From NCBI GenBank assembly GCA_903813345.2, contig CAIIXF020000010.1, positions 24,533,740 through 24,597,739 on the forward strand: a DNA stretch of 64,000 nt, written 5' to 3'. The stretch is from Owenia fusiformis. Lineage: Eukaryota; Annelida; Polychaeta; Sabellida; Oweniidae. This document shows, in pieces, positions 35,901 through 50,097 of the stretch. How positions within the stretch are numbered: position 1 is the stretch's first letter; the number at the start of each line of letters is the position of its first letter. The notes under the pieces were generated by a model. The model was not told where the DNA came from. It searched no databases and was given only the letters and a program-made list of their open reading frames with translations. Both the position numbers and the translations under genes were made by a program.

Positions 35901-38900
35901 TCGTAACACTCATCCGAGGAGGGTCTCATCCTAAATGTGTCTCGTCCGGAGACGTGTCATCCCGAGATGACACCAGACATCACCACTCTGTTCAACATGA
36001 ACTATAACATCATTTTATACCATTAATTTCAATTTTCGAAAGAAAAATTTATTTCGTAACACTCATCCGAGGAGGGTCTCATCCTAAATGTGTCTCGTCC
36101 GGAGACGTGTCATCCCGAGATGACACCAGACATCACCACTCTGTTCAACATGAACTATAACATCATTTTATACCATTAATTTCAATTTTCGAAAGAAAAA
36201 TTTATTTCGTAACACTCATCCGAGGAGGGTCTCATCCTAAATGTGTCTCGTCCGGAGACGTGTCATCCCGAGATGACACCAGACATCACCACTCTGTTCA
36301 ACATGAACTATAACATCATTTTATACCATTAATTTCAATTTTCGAAAGAAAAATTTATTTCGTAACACTCATCCGAGGAGGGTCTCATCCTAAATGTGTC
36401 TCGTCCGGAGACGTGTCATCCCGAGATGACACCAGACATCACCACTCTGTTCAACATGAACTATAACATCATTTTATACCATTAATTTCAATTTTCGAAA
36501 GAAAAATTTATTTCGTAACACTCATCCGAGGAGGGTCTCATCCTAAATGTGTCTCGTCCGGAGACGTGTCATCCCGAGATGACACCAGACATCACCACTC
36601 TGTTCAACATGAACTATAACATCATTTTATACCATTAATTTCAATTTTCGAAAGAAAAATTTATTTCGTAACACTCATCCGAGGAGGGTCTCATCCTAAA
36701 TGTGTCTCGTCCGGAGACGTGTCATCCCGAGATGACACCAGACATCACCACTCTGTTCAACTTGAACTATAACATCATTTTATACCATTAATTTCAATTT
36801 TCGAAAGAAAAATTTATTTCGTAACACTCATCCGAGGAGGGTCTCATCCTAAATGTGTCTCGTCCGGAGACGTGTCATCCCGAGATGACACCAGACATCA
36901 CCACTCTGTTCAACATGAACTATAACATCATTTTATACCATTAATTTCAATTTTCGAAAGAAAAATTTATTTCGTAACACTCATCCGAGGAGGGTCTCAT
37001 CCTAAATGTGTCTCGTCCGGAGACGTGTCATCCCGAGATGACACCAGACATCACCACTCTGTTCAACATGAACTATAACATCATTTTATACCATTAATTT
37101 CAATTTTCGAAAGAAAAATTTATTTCGTAACACTCATCCGAGGAGGGTCTCATCCTAAATGTGTCTCGTCCGGAGACGTGTCATCCCGAGATGACACCAG
37201 ACATCACCACTCTGTTCAACATGAACTATAACATCATTTTATACCATTAATTTCAATTTTCGAAAGAAAAATTTATTTCGTAACACTCATCCGAGGAGGG
37301 TCTCATCCTAAATGTGTCTCGTCCGGAGACGTGTCATCCCGAGATGACACCAGACATCACCACTCTGTTCAACATTGAACTATAACATCATTTTATACCA
37401 TTAATTTCAATTTTCGAAAGAAAAATTTATTTCGTAACACTCATCCGAGGAGGGTCTCATCCTAAATGTGTCTCGTCCGGAGACGTGTCATCCCGAGATG
37501 ACACCAGACATCACCACTCTGTTCAACATGAACTATAACATCATTTTATACCATTAATTTCAATTTTCGAAAGAAAAATTTATTTCGTAACACTCATCCG
37601 AGGAGGGTCTCATCCTAAATGTGTCTCGTCCGGAGACGTGTCATCCCGAGATGACACCAGACATCACCACTCTGTTCAACTTGAACTATAACATCATTTT
37701 ATACCATTAATTTCAATTTTCGAAAGAAAAATTTATTTCGTAACACTCATCCGAGGAGGGTCTCATCCTAAATGTGTCTCGTCCGGAGACGTGTCATCCC
37801 GAGATGACACCAGACATCACCACTCTGTTCAACTTGAACTATAACATCATTTTATACCATTAATTTCAATTTTCGAAAGAAAAATTTATTTCGTAACACT
37901 CATCCGAGGAGGGTCTCATCCTAAATGTGTCTCGTCCGGAGACGTGTCATCCCGAGATGACACCAGACATCACCACTCTGTTCAACATGAACTATAACAT
38001 CATTTTATACCATTAATTTCAATTTTCGAAAGAAAAATTTATTTCGTAACACTCATCCGAGGAGGGTCTCATCCTAAATGTGTCTCGTCCGGAGACGTGT
38101 CATCCCGAGATGACACCAGACATCACCACTCTGTTCAACATGAACTATAACATCATTTTATACCATTAATTTCAATTTTCGAAAGAAAAATTTATTTCGT
38201 AACACTCATCCGAGGAGGGTCTCATCCTAAATGTGTCTCGTCCGGAGACGTGTCATCCCGAGATGACACCAGACATCACCACTCTGTTCAACATTGAACT
38301 ATAACATCATTTTATACCATTAATTTCAATTTTCGAAAGAAAAATTTATTTCGTAACACTCATCCGAGGAGGGTCTCATCCTAAATGTGTCTCGTCCGGA
38401 GACGTGTCATCCCGAGATGACACCAGACATCACCACTCTGTTCAACATGAACTATAACATCATTTTATACCATTAATTTCAATTTTCGAAAGAAAAATTT
38501 ATTTCGTAACACTCATCCGAGGAGGGTCTCATCCTAAATGTGTCTCGTCCGGAGACGTGTCATCCCGAGATGACACCAGACATCACCACTCTGTTCAACT
38601 TGAACTATAACATCATTTTATACCATTAATTTCAATTTTCGAAAGAAAAATTTATTTCGTAACACTCATCCGAGGAGGGTCTCATCCTAAATGTGTCTCG
38701 TCCGGAGACGTGTCATCCCGAGATGACACCAGACATCACCACTCTGTTCAACATGAACTATAACATCATTTTATACCATTAATTTCAATTTTCGAAAGAA
38801 AAATTTATTTCGTAACACTCATCCGAGGAGGGTCTCATCCTAAATGTGTCTCGTCCGGAGACGTGTCATCCCGAGATGACACCAGACATCACCACTCTGT

Positions 38901-38994
38901 TCAACTTGAACTATAACATCATTTTATACCATTAATTTCAATTTTCGAAAGAAAAATTTATTTCGTAACACTCATCCGAGGAGGGTCTCATCCT

Positions 38995-40214
38995 AAATGT
39001 GTCTCGTCCGGAGACGTGTCATCCCGAGATGACACCAGACATCACGACTCTGTTCAACTTGAACTATAACATCATTTTATACCATTAATTTCAATTTTCG
39101 AAGAAAAATTTATTTCGTAACACTCATCCGAGGAGGGTGTCATCCTAAATGTGTCTCGTCCGGAGACGTGTCATCCCGAGATGACACCAGACATCACGAC
39201 TCTGTTCAACTTGAACTATAACATCATTTTATACCATTAATTTCAATTTTCGAAGAAAAATTTATTTCGTAACACTCATCCGAGGAGGGTGTCATCCTAA
39301 ATGTGTCTCGTCCGGAGACGTGTCATCCCGAGATGACACCAGACATCACGACTCTGTTCAACTTGAACTATAACATCATTTTATACCATTAATTTCAATT
39401 TTCGAAGAAAAATTTATTTCGTAACACTCATCCGAGGAGGGTGTCATCCTAAATGTGTCTCGTCCGGAGACGTGTCATCCCGAGATGACACCAGACATCA
39501 CCGACTCTGTTCAACATGAACTATAACATCATTTTATACCATTAATTTCAATTTTCGAAAGAAAAATTTATTTCGTAACACTCATCCGAGGAGGGTGTCA
39601 TCCTAAATGTGTCTCGTCCGGAGACGTGTCATCCCGAGATGACACCAGACATCACGACTCTGTTCAACTTGAACTATAACATCATTTTATACCATTAATT
39701 TCAATTTTCGAAAGAAAAATTTATTTCGTAACACTCATCCGAGGAGGGTGTCATCCTAAATGTGTCTCGTCCGGAGACGTGTCATCCCGAGATGACACCA
39801 GACATCACCGACTCTGTTCAACTTGAACTATAACATCATTTTATACCATTAATTTCAATTTTCGAAGAAAAATTTATTTCGTAACACTCATCCGAGGAGG
39901 GTCTCATCCTAAATGTGTCTCGTCCGGAGACGTGTCATCCCGAGATGACACCAGACATCACGACTCTGTTCAACTGAACTATAACATCATTTTATACCAT
40001 TAATTTCAATTTTCGGAAGAAAAATTTATTTCGTAACACTCATCCGAGGAGGGTGTCATCCTAAATGTGTCTCGTCCGGAGACGTGTCATCCCGAGATGA
40101 CACCAGACATCACGACTCTGTTCAACTTGAACTATAACATCATTTTATACCATTAATTTCAATTTTCGAAGAAAAATTTATTTCGTAACACTCATCCGAG
40201 GAGGGTGTCATCCT
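38995..40214 (+). repeat. Transition between satellite subfamilies
   Basis: Over about eight monomers the array changes from CACCACTC / TTCGAAAG / GGTCTCATCC to CACGACTC / TTCGGAAG / GGTGTCATCC. Intermediates include TTCGAAGAAA (one base short), CACCGACTC (one base long) and one CAACTGAAC. The mixed one-base length variants could be real or a consensus artefact of long-read assembly. Confidence 0.8.
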
Positions 40215-43200
40215 AAATGTGTCTCGTCCGGAGACGTGTCATCCCGAGATGACACCAGACATCACGACTCTGTTCAACTTGAACTATAACATCATTTTAT
40301 ACCATTAATTTCAATTTTCGGAAGAAAAATTTATTTCGTAACACTCATCCGAGGAGGGTGTCATCCTAAATGTGTCTCGTCCGGAGACGTGTCATCCCGA
40401 GATGACACCAGACATCACGACTCTGTTCAACTTGAACTATAACATCATTTTATACCATTAATTTCAATTTTCGGAAGAAAAATTTATTTCGTAACACTCA
40501 TCCGAGGAGGGTGTCATCCTAAATGTGTCTCGTCCGGAGACGTGTCATCCCGAGATGACACCAGACATCACGACTCTGTTCAACTTGAACTATAACATCA
40601 TTTTATACCATTAATTTCAATTTTCGGAAGAAAAATTTATTTCGTAACACTCATCCGAGGAGGGTGTCATCCTAAATGTGTCTCGTCCGGAGACGTGTCA
40701 TCCCGAGATGACACCAGACATCACGACTCTGTTCAACTTGAACTATAACATCATTTTATACCATTAATTTCAATTTTCGGAAGAAAAATTTATTTCGTAA
40801 CACTCATCCGAGGAGGGTGTCATCCTAAATGTGTCTCGTCCGGAGACGTGTCATCCCGAGATGACACCAGACATCACGACTCTGTTCAACTTGAACTATA
40901 ACATCATTTTATACCATTAATTTCAATTTTCGGAAGAAAAATTTATTTCGTAACACTCATCCGAGGAGGGTGTCATCCTAAATGTGTCTCGTCCGGAGAC
41001 GTGTCATCCCGAGATGACACCAGACATCACGACTCTGTTCAACTTGAACTATAACATCATTTTATACCATTAATTTCAATTTTCGGAAGAAAAATTTATT
41101 TCGTAACACTCATCCGAGGAGGGTGTCATCCTAAATGTGTCTCGTCCGGAGACGTGTCATCCCGAGATGACACCAGACATCACGACTCTGTTCAACTTGA
41201 ACTATAACATCATTTTATACCATTAATTTCAATTTTCGGAAGAAAAATTTATTTCGTAACACTCATCCGAGGAGGGTGTCATCCTAAATGTGTCTCGTCC
41301 GGAGACGTGTCATCCCGAGATGACACCAGACATCACGACTCTGTTCAACTTGAACTATAACATCATTTTATACCATTAATTTCAATTTTCGGAAGAAAAA
41401 TTTATTTCGTAACACTCATCCGAGGAGGGTGTCATCCTAAATGTGTCTCGTCCGGAGACGTGTCATCCCGAGATGACACCAGACATCACGACTCTGTTCA
41501 ACTTGAACTATAACATCATTTTATACCATTAATTTCAATTTTCGGAAGAAAAATTTATTTCGTAACACTCATCCGAGGAGGGTGTCATCCTAAATGTGTC
41601 TCGTCCGGAGACGTGTCATCCCGAGATGACACCAGACATCACGACTCTGTTCAACTTGAACTATAACATCATTTTATACCATTAATTTCAATTTTCGGAA
41701 GAAAAATTTATTTCGTAACACTCATCCGAGGAGGGTGTCATCCTAAATGTGTCTCGTCCGGAGACGTGTCATCCCGAGATGACACCAGACATCACGACTC
41801 TGTTCAACTTGAACTATAACATCATTTTATACCATTAATTTCAATTTTCGGAAGAAAAATTTATTTCGTAACACTCATCCGAGGAGGGTGTCATCCTAAA
41901 TGTGTCTCGTCCGGAGACGTGTCATCCCGAGATGACACCAGACATCACGACTCTGTTCAACTTGAACTATAACATCATTTTATACCATTAATTTCAATTT
42001 TCGGAAGAAAAATTTATTTCGTAACACTCATCCGAGGAGGGTGTCATCCTAAATGTGTCTCGTCCGGAGACGTGTCATCCCGAGATGACACCAGACATCA
42101 CGACTCTGTTCAACTTGAACTATAACATCATTTTATACCATTAATTTCAATTTTCGGAAGAAAAATTTATTTCGTAACACTCATCCGAGGAGGGTGTCAT
42201 CCTAAATGTGTCTCGTCCGGAGACGTGTCATCCCGAGATGACACCAGACATCACGACTCTGTTCAACTTGAACTATAACATCATTTTATACCATTAATTT
42301 CAATTTTCGGAAGAAAAATTTATTTCGTAACACTCATCCGAGGAGGGTGTCATCCTAAATGTGTCTCGTCCGGAGACGTGTCATCCCGAGATGACACCAG
42401 ACATCACGACTCTGTTCAACTTGAACTATAACATCATTTTATACCATTAATTTCAATTTTCGGAAGAAAAATTTATTTCGTAACACTCATCCGAGGAGGG
42501 TGTCATCCTAAATGTGTCTCGTCCGGAGACGTGTCATCCCGAGATGACACCAGACATCACGACTCTGTTCAACTTGAACTATAACATCATTTTATACCAT
42601 TAATTTCAATTTTCGGAAGAAAAATTTATTTCGTAACACTCATCCGAGGAGGGTGTCATCCTAAATGTGTCTCGTCCGGAGACGTGTCATCCCGAGATGA
42701 CACCAGACATCACGACTCTGTTCAACTTGAACTATAACATCATTTTATACCATTAATTTCAATTTTCGGAAGAAAAATTTATTTCGTAACACTCATCCGA
42801 GGAGGGTGTCATCCTAAATGTGTCTCGTCCGGAGACGTGTCATCCCGAGATGACACCAGACATCACGACTCTGTTCAACTTGAACTATAACATCATTTTA
42901 TACCATTAATTTCAATTTTCGGAAGAAAAATTTATTTCGTAACACTCATCCGAGGAGGGTGTCATCCTAAATGTGTCTCGTCCGGAGACGTGTCATCCCG
43001 AGATGACACCAGACATCACGACTCTGTTCAACTTGAACTATAACATCATTTTATACCATTAATTTCAATTTTCGGAAGAAAAATTTATTTCGTAACACTC
43101 ATCCGAGGAGGGTGTCATCCTAAATGTGTCTCGTCCGGAGACGTGTCATCCCGAGATGACACCAGACATCACGACTCTGTTCAACTTGAACTATAACATC

Positions 43201-46200
43201 ATTTTATACCATTAATTTCAATTTTCGGAAGAAAATTTATTTCGTAACACTCATCCGAGGAGGGTGTCATCCTAAATGTGTCTCGTCCGGAGACGTGTCA
43301 TCCCGAGATGACACCAGACATCACGACTCTGTTCAACTTGAACTATAACATCATTTTATACCATTAATTTCAATTTTCGGAAGAAAAATTTATTTCGTAA
43401 CACTCATCCGAGGAGGGTGTCATCCTAAATGTGTCTCGTCCGGAGACGTGTCATCCCGAGATGACACCAGACATCACGACTCTGTTCAACTTGAACTATA
43501 ACATCATTTTATACCATTAATTTCAATTTTCGGAAGAAAAATTTATTTCGTAACACTCATCCGAGGAGGGTGTCATCCTAAATGTGTCTCGTCCGGAGAC
43601 GTGTCATCCCGAGATGACACCAGACATCACGACTCTGTTCAACTTGAACTATAACATCATTTTATACCATTAATTTCAATTTTCGGAAGAAAAATTTATT
43701 TCGTAACACTCATCCGAGGAGGGTGTCATCCTAAATGTGTCTCGTCCGGAGACGTGTCATCCCGAGATGACACCAGACATCACGACTCTGTTCAACTTGA
43801 ACTATAACATCATTTTATACCATTAATTTCAATTTTCGGAAGAAAAATTTATTTCGTAACACTCATCCGAGGAGGGTGTCATCCTAAATGTGTCTCGTCC
43901 GGAGACGTGTCATCCCGAGATGACACCAGACATCACGACTCTGTTCAACTTGAACTATAACATCATTTTATACCATTAATTTCAATTTTCGGAAGAAAAA
44001 TTTATTTCGTAACACTCATCCGAGGAGGGTGTCATCCTAAATGTGTCTCGTCCGGAGACGTGTCATCCCGAGATGACACCAGACATCACGACTCTGTTCA
44101 ACTTGAACTATAACATCATTTTATACCATTAATTTCAATTTTCGGAAGAAAAATTTATTTCGTAACACTCATCCGAGGAGGGTGTCATCCTAAATGTGTC
44201 TCGTCCGGAGACGTGTCATCCCGAGATGACACCAGACATCACGACTCTGTTCAACTTGAACTATAACATCATTTTATACCATTAATTTCAATTTTCGGAA
44301 GAAAAATTTATTTCGTAACACTCATCCGAGGAGGGTGTCATCCTAAATGTGTCTCGTCCGGAGACGTGTCATCCCGAGATGACACCAGACATCACGACTC
44401 TGTTCAACTTGAACTATAACATCATTTTATACCATTAATTTCAATTTTCGGAAGAAAAATTTATTTCGTAACACTCATCCGAGGAGGGTGTCATCCTAAA
44501 TGTGTCTCGTCCGGAGACGTGTCATCCCGAGATGACACCAGACATCACGACTCTGTTCAACTTGAACTATAACATCATTTTATACCATTAATTTCAATTT
44601 TCGGAAGAAAAATTTATTTCGTAACACTCATCCGAGGAGGGTGTCATCCTAAATGTGTCTCGTCCGGAGACGTGTCATCCCGAGATGACACCAGACATCA
44701 CGACTCTGTTCAACTTGAACTATAACATCATTTTATACCATTAATTTCAATTTTCGGAAGAAAATTTATTTCGTAACACTCATCCGAGGAGGGTGTCATC
44801 CTAAATGTGTCTCGTCCGGAGACGTGTCATCCCGAGATGACACCAGACATCACGACTCTGTTCAACTTGAACTATAACATCATTTTATACCATTAATTTC
44901 AATTTTCGGAAGAAAAATTTATTTCGTAACACTCATCCGAGGAGGGTGTCATCCTAAATGTGTCTCGTCCGGAGACGTGTCATCCCGAGATGACACCAGA
45001 CATCACGACTCTGTTCAACTTGAACTATAACATCATTTTATACCATTAATTTCAATTTTCGGAAGAAAAATTTATTTCGTAACACTCATCCGAGGAGGGT
45101 GTCATCCTAAATGTGTCTCGTCCGGAGACGTGTCATCCCGAGATGACACCAGACATCACGACTCTGTTCAACTTGAACTATAACATCATTTTATACCATT
45201 AATTTCAATTTTCGGAAGAAAAATTTATTTCGTAACACTCATCCGAGGAGGGTGTCATCCTAAATGTGTCTCGTCCGGAGACGTGTCATCCCGAGATGAC
45301 ACCAGACATCACGACTCTGTTCAACTTGAACTATAACATCATTTTATACCATTAATTTCAATTTTCGGAAGAAAAATTTATTTCGTAACACTCATCCGAG
45401 GAGGGTGTCATCCTAAATGTGTCTCGTCCGGAGACGTGTCATCCCGAGATGACACCAGACATCACGACTCTGTTCAACTTGAACTATAACATCATTTTAT
45501 ACCATTAATTTCAATTTTCGGAAGAAAATTTATTTCGTAACACTCATCCGAGGAGGGTGTCATCCTAAATGTGTCTCGTCCGGAGACGTGTCATCCCGAG
45601 ATGACACCAGACATCACGACTCTGTTCAACTTGAACTATAACATCATTTTATACCATTAATTTCAATTTTCGGAAGAAAAATTTATTTCGTAACACTCAT
45701 CCGAGGAGGGTGTCATCCTAAATGTGTCTCGTCCGGAGACGTGTCATCCCGAGATGACACCAGACATCACGACTCTGTTCAACTTGAACTATAACATCAT
45801 TTTATACCATTAATTTCAATTTTCGGAAGAAAAATTTATTTCGTAACACTCATCCGAGGAGGGTGTCATCCTAAATGTGTCTCGTCCGGAGACGTGTCAT
45901 CCCGAGATGACACCAGACATCACGACTCTGTTCAACTTGAACTATAACATCATTTTATACCATTAATTTCAATTTTCGGAAGAAAAATTTATTTCGTAAC
46001 ACTCATCCGAGGAGGGTGTCATCCTAAATGTGTCTCGTCCGGAGACGTGTCATCCCGAGATGACACCAGACATCACGACTCTGTTCAACTTGAACTATAA
46101 CATCATTTTATACCATTAATTTCAATTTTCGGAAGAAAAATTTATTTCGTAACACTCATCCGAGGAGGGTGTCATCCTAAATGTGTCTCGTCCGGAGACG

Positions 46201-49200
46201 TGTCATCCCGAGATGACACCAGACATCACGACTCTGTTCAACTTGAACTATAACATCATTTTATACCATTAATTTCAATTTTCGGAAGAAAAATTTATTT
46301 CGTAACACTCATCCGAGGAGGGTGTCATCCTAAATGTGTCTCGTCCGGAGACGTGTCATCCCGAGATGACACCAGACATCACGACTCTGTTCAACTTGAA
46401 CTATAACATCATTTTATACCATTAATTTCAATTTTCGGAAGAAAATTTATTTCGTAACACTCATCCGAGGAGGGTGTCATCCTAAATGTGTCTCGTCCGG
46501 AGACGTGTCATCCCGAGATGACACCAGACATCACGACTCTGTTCAACTTGAACTATAACATCATTTTATACCATTAATTTCAATTTTCGGAAGAAAATTT
46601 ATTTCGTAACACTCATCCGAGGAGGGTGTCATCCTAAATGTGTCTCGTCCGGAGACGTGTCATCCCGAGATGACACCAGACATCACGACTCTGTTCAACT
46701 TGAACTATAACATCATTTTATACCATTAATTTCAATTTTCGGAAGAAAAATTTATTTCGTAACACTCATCCGAGGAGGGTGTCATCCTAAATGTGTCTCG
46801 TCCGGAGACGTGTCATCCCGAGATGACACCAGACATCACGACTCTGTTCAACTTGAACTATAACATCATTTTATACCATTAATTTCAATTTTCGGAAGAA
46901 AATTTATTTCGTAACACTCATCCGAGGAGGGTGTCATCCTAAATGTGTCTCGTCCGGAGACGTGTCATCCCGAGATGACACCAGACATCACGACTCTGTT
47001 CAACTTGAACTATAACATCATTTTATACCATTAATTTCAATTTTCGGAAGAAAAATTTATTTCGTAACACTCATCCGAGGAGGGTGTCATCCTAAATGTG
47101 TCTCGTCCGGAGACGTGTCATCCCGAGATGACACCAGACATCACGACTCTGTTCAACTTGAACTATAACATCATTTTATACCATTAATTTCAATTTTCGG
47201 AAGAAAATTTATTTCGTAACACTCATCCGAGGAGGGTGTCATCCTAAATGTGTCTCGTCCGGAGACGTGTCATCCCGAGATGACACCAGACATCACGACT
47301 CTGTTCAACTTGAACTATAACATCATTTTATACCATTAATTTCAATTTTCGGAAGAAAATTTATTTCGTAACACTCATCCGAGGAGGGTGTCATCCTAAA
47401 TGTGTCTCGTCCGGAGACGTGTCATCCCGAGATGACACCAGACATCACGACTCTGTTCAACTTGAACTATAACATCATTTTATACCATTAATTTCAATTT
47501 TCGGAAGAAAATTTATTTCGTAACACTCATCCGAGGAGGGTGTCATCCTAAATGTGTCTCGTCCGGAGACGTGTCATCCCGAGATGACACCAGACATCAC
47601 GACTCTGTTCAACTTGAACTATAACATCATTTTATACCATTAATTTCAATTTTCGGAAGAAAATTTATTTCGTAACACTCATCCGAGGAGGGTGTCATCC
47701 TAAATGTGTCTCGTCCGGAGACGTGTCATCCCGAGATGACACCAGACATCACGACTCTGTTCAACTTGAACTATAACATCATTTTATACCATTAATTTCA
47801 ATTTTCGGAAGAAAATTTATTTCGTAACACTCATCCGAGGAGGGTGTCATCCTAAATGTGTCTCGTCCGGAGACGTGTCATCCCGAGATGACACCAGACA
47901 TCACGACTCTGTTCAACTTGAACTATAACATCATTTTATACCATTAATTTCAATTTTCGGAAGAAAATTTATTTCGTAACACTCATCCGAGGAGGGTGTC
48001 ATCCTAAATGTGTCTCGTCCGGAGACGTGTCATCCCGAGATGACACCAGACATCACGACTCTGTTCAACTTGAACTATAACATCATTTTATACCATTAAT
48101 TTCAATTTTCGGAAGAAAAATTTATTTCGTAACACTCATCCGAGGAGGGTGTCATCCTAAATGTGTCTCGTCCGGAGACGTGTCATCCCGAGATGACACC
48201 AGACATCACGACTCTGTTCAACTTGAACTATAACATCATTTTATACCATTAATTTCAATTTTCGGAAGAAAAATTTATTTCGTAACACTCATCCGAGGAG
48301 GGTGTCATCCTAAATGTGTCTCGTCCGGAGACGTGTCATCCCGAGATGACACCAGACATCACGACTCTGTTCAACTTGAACTATAACATCATTTTATACC
48401 ATTAATTTCAATTTTCGGAAGAAAATTTATTTCGTAACACTCATCCGAGGAGGGTGTCATCCTAAATGTGTCTCGTCCGGAGACGTGTCATCCCGAGATG
48501 ACACCAGACATCACGACTCTGTTCAACTTGAACTATAACATCATTTTATACCATTAATTTCAATTTTCGGAAGAAAAATTTATTTCGTAACACTCATCCG
48601 AGGAGGGTGTCATCCTAAATGTGTCTCGTCCGGAGACGTGTCATCCCGAGATGACACCAGACATCACGACTCTGTTCAACTTGAACTATAACATCATTTT
48701 ATACCATTAATTTCAATTTTCGGAAGAAAATTTATTTCGTAACACTCATCCGAGGAGGGTGTCATCCTAAATGTGTCTCGTCCGGAGACGTGTCATCCCG
48801 AGATGACACCAGACATCACGACTCTGTTCAACTTGAACTATAACATCATTTTATACCATTAATTTCAATTTTCGGAAGAAAAATTTATTTCGTAACACTC
48901 ATCCGAGGAGGGTGTCATCCTAAATGTGTCTCGTCCGGAGACGTGTCATCCCGAGATGACACCAGACATCACGACTCTGTTCAACTTGAACTATAACATC
49001 ATTTTATACCATTAATTTCAATTTTCGGAAGAAAAATTTATTTCGTAACACTCATCCGAGGAGGGTGTCATCCTAAATGTGTCTCGTCCGGAGACGTGTC
49101 ATCCCGAGATGACACCAGACATCACGACTCTGTTCAACTTGAACTATAACATCATTTTATACCATTAATTTCAATTTTCGGAAGAAAATTTATTTCGTAA

Positions 49201-50097
49201 CACTCATCCGAGGAGGGTGTCATCCTAAATGTGTCTCGTCCGGAGACGTGTCATCCCGAGATGACACCAGACATCACGACTCTGTTCAACTTGAACTATA
49301 ACATCATTTTATACCATTAATTTCAATTTTCGGAAGAAAATTTATTTCGTAACACTCATCCGAGGAGGGTGTCATCCTAAATGTGTCTCGTCCGGAGACG
49401 TGTCATCCCGAGATGACACCAGACATCACGACTCTGTTCAACTTGAACTATAACATCATTTTATACCATTAATTTCAATTTTCGGAAGAAAAATTTATTT
49501 CGTAACACTCATCCGAGGAGGGTGTCATCCTAAATGTGTCTCGTCCGGAGACGTGTCATCCCGAGATGACACCAGACATCACGACTCTGTTCAACTTGAA
49601 CTATAACATCATTTTATACCATTAATTTCAATTTTCGGAAGAAAAATTTATTTCGTAACACTCATCCGAGGAGGGTGTCATCCTAAATGTGTCTCGTCCG
49701 GAGACGTGTCATCCCGAGATGACACCAGACATCACGACTCTGTTCAACTTGAACTATAACATCATTTTATACCATTAATTTCAATTTTCGGAAGAAAAAT
49801 TTATTTCGTAACACTCATCCGAGGAGGGTGTCATCCTAAATGTGTCTCGTCCGGAGACGTGTCATCCCGAGATGACACCAGACATCACGACTCTGTTCAA
49901 CTTGAACTATAACATCATTTTATACCATTAATTTCAATTTTCGGAAGAAAAATTTATTTCGTAACACTCATCCGAGGAGGGTGTCATCCTAAATGTGTCT
50001 CGTCCGGAGACGTGTCATCCCGAGATGACACCAGACATCACGACTCTGTTCAACTTGAACTATAACATCATTTTATACCATTAATTTCAATTTCGGA
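40215..50097 (+). repeat. Homogeneous satellite subfamily B block
   Basis: About 65 monomers that are nearly identical (all CAACTTG, ACACTC, CACGACTC, TTCGGAAG, GGTGTCATCC). The main variation is five or four A after TTCGGAAG; the shorter form first appears at about 43230 and is common after 46400. Such low divergence implies recent expansion or strong homogenisation. Confidence 0.9.

Larger units (their letters stand above)
23845..50097 (+). repeat. 153-bp satellite array, about 172 monomers
   Basis: A single head-to-tail array with no interruptions. Taking AAATGTGTCTCG as the start, monomers begin at 23845, 23998, 24151, 24304 and so on at 153 bp, with rare 151-154-bp variants. Each monomer carries two adjacent dyads: GTCTC-GTCCG-GAGAC and GTGTCATC-CCGA-GATGACAC (8-bp perfect stem, 4-nt loop). 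The rest is AT-rich. Diagnostic sites define variants: CAACTTG or CAACATG; ACGCTC or ACACTC; TCATCTT or TCATCCT; and, in the right part, CACGACTC, TTCGGAAG and GGTGTCATCC. The array runs into an assembly gap, so its true length is unknown. No open frame is conserved across monomers. Confidence 0.98.

Noticed and set aside
23845-50097. Hammerhead-like core on the satellite's minus strand (CGGATGAG-TGTTA-CGAAA)
   Set aside because: Tandem repeats of this size can encode hammerhead ribozymes, but here CTGATGA is CGGATGA, stem II would be only about two pairs, and no matching stem I/III and cleavage triplet could be fitted. A covariance search with Rfam hammerhead models would settle it.
23845-50097. 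CRISPR array
   Set aside because: The repeat is a 153-bp contiguous monomer without unique spacers, in eukaryotic DNA.
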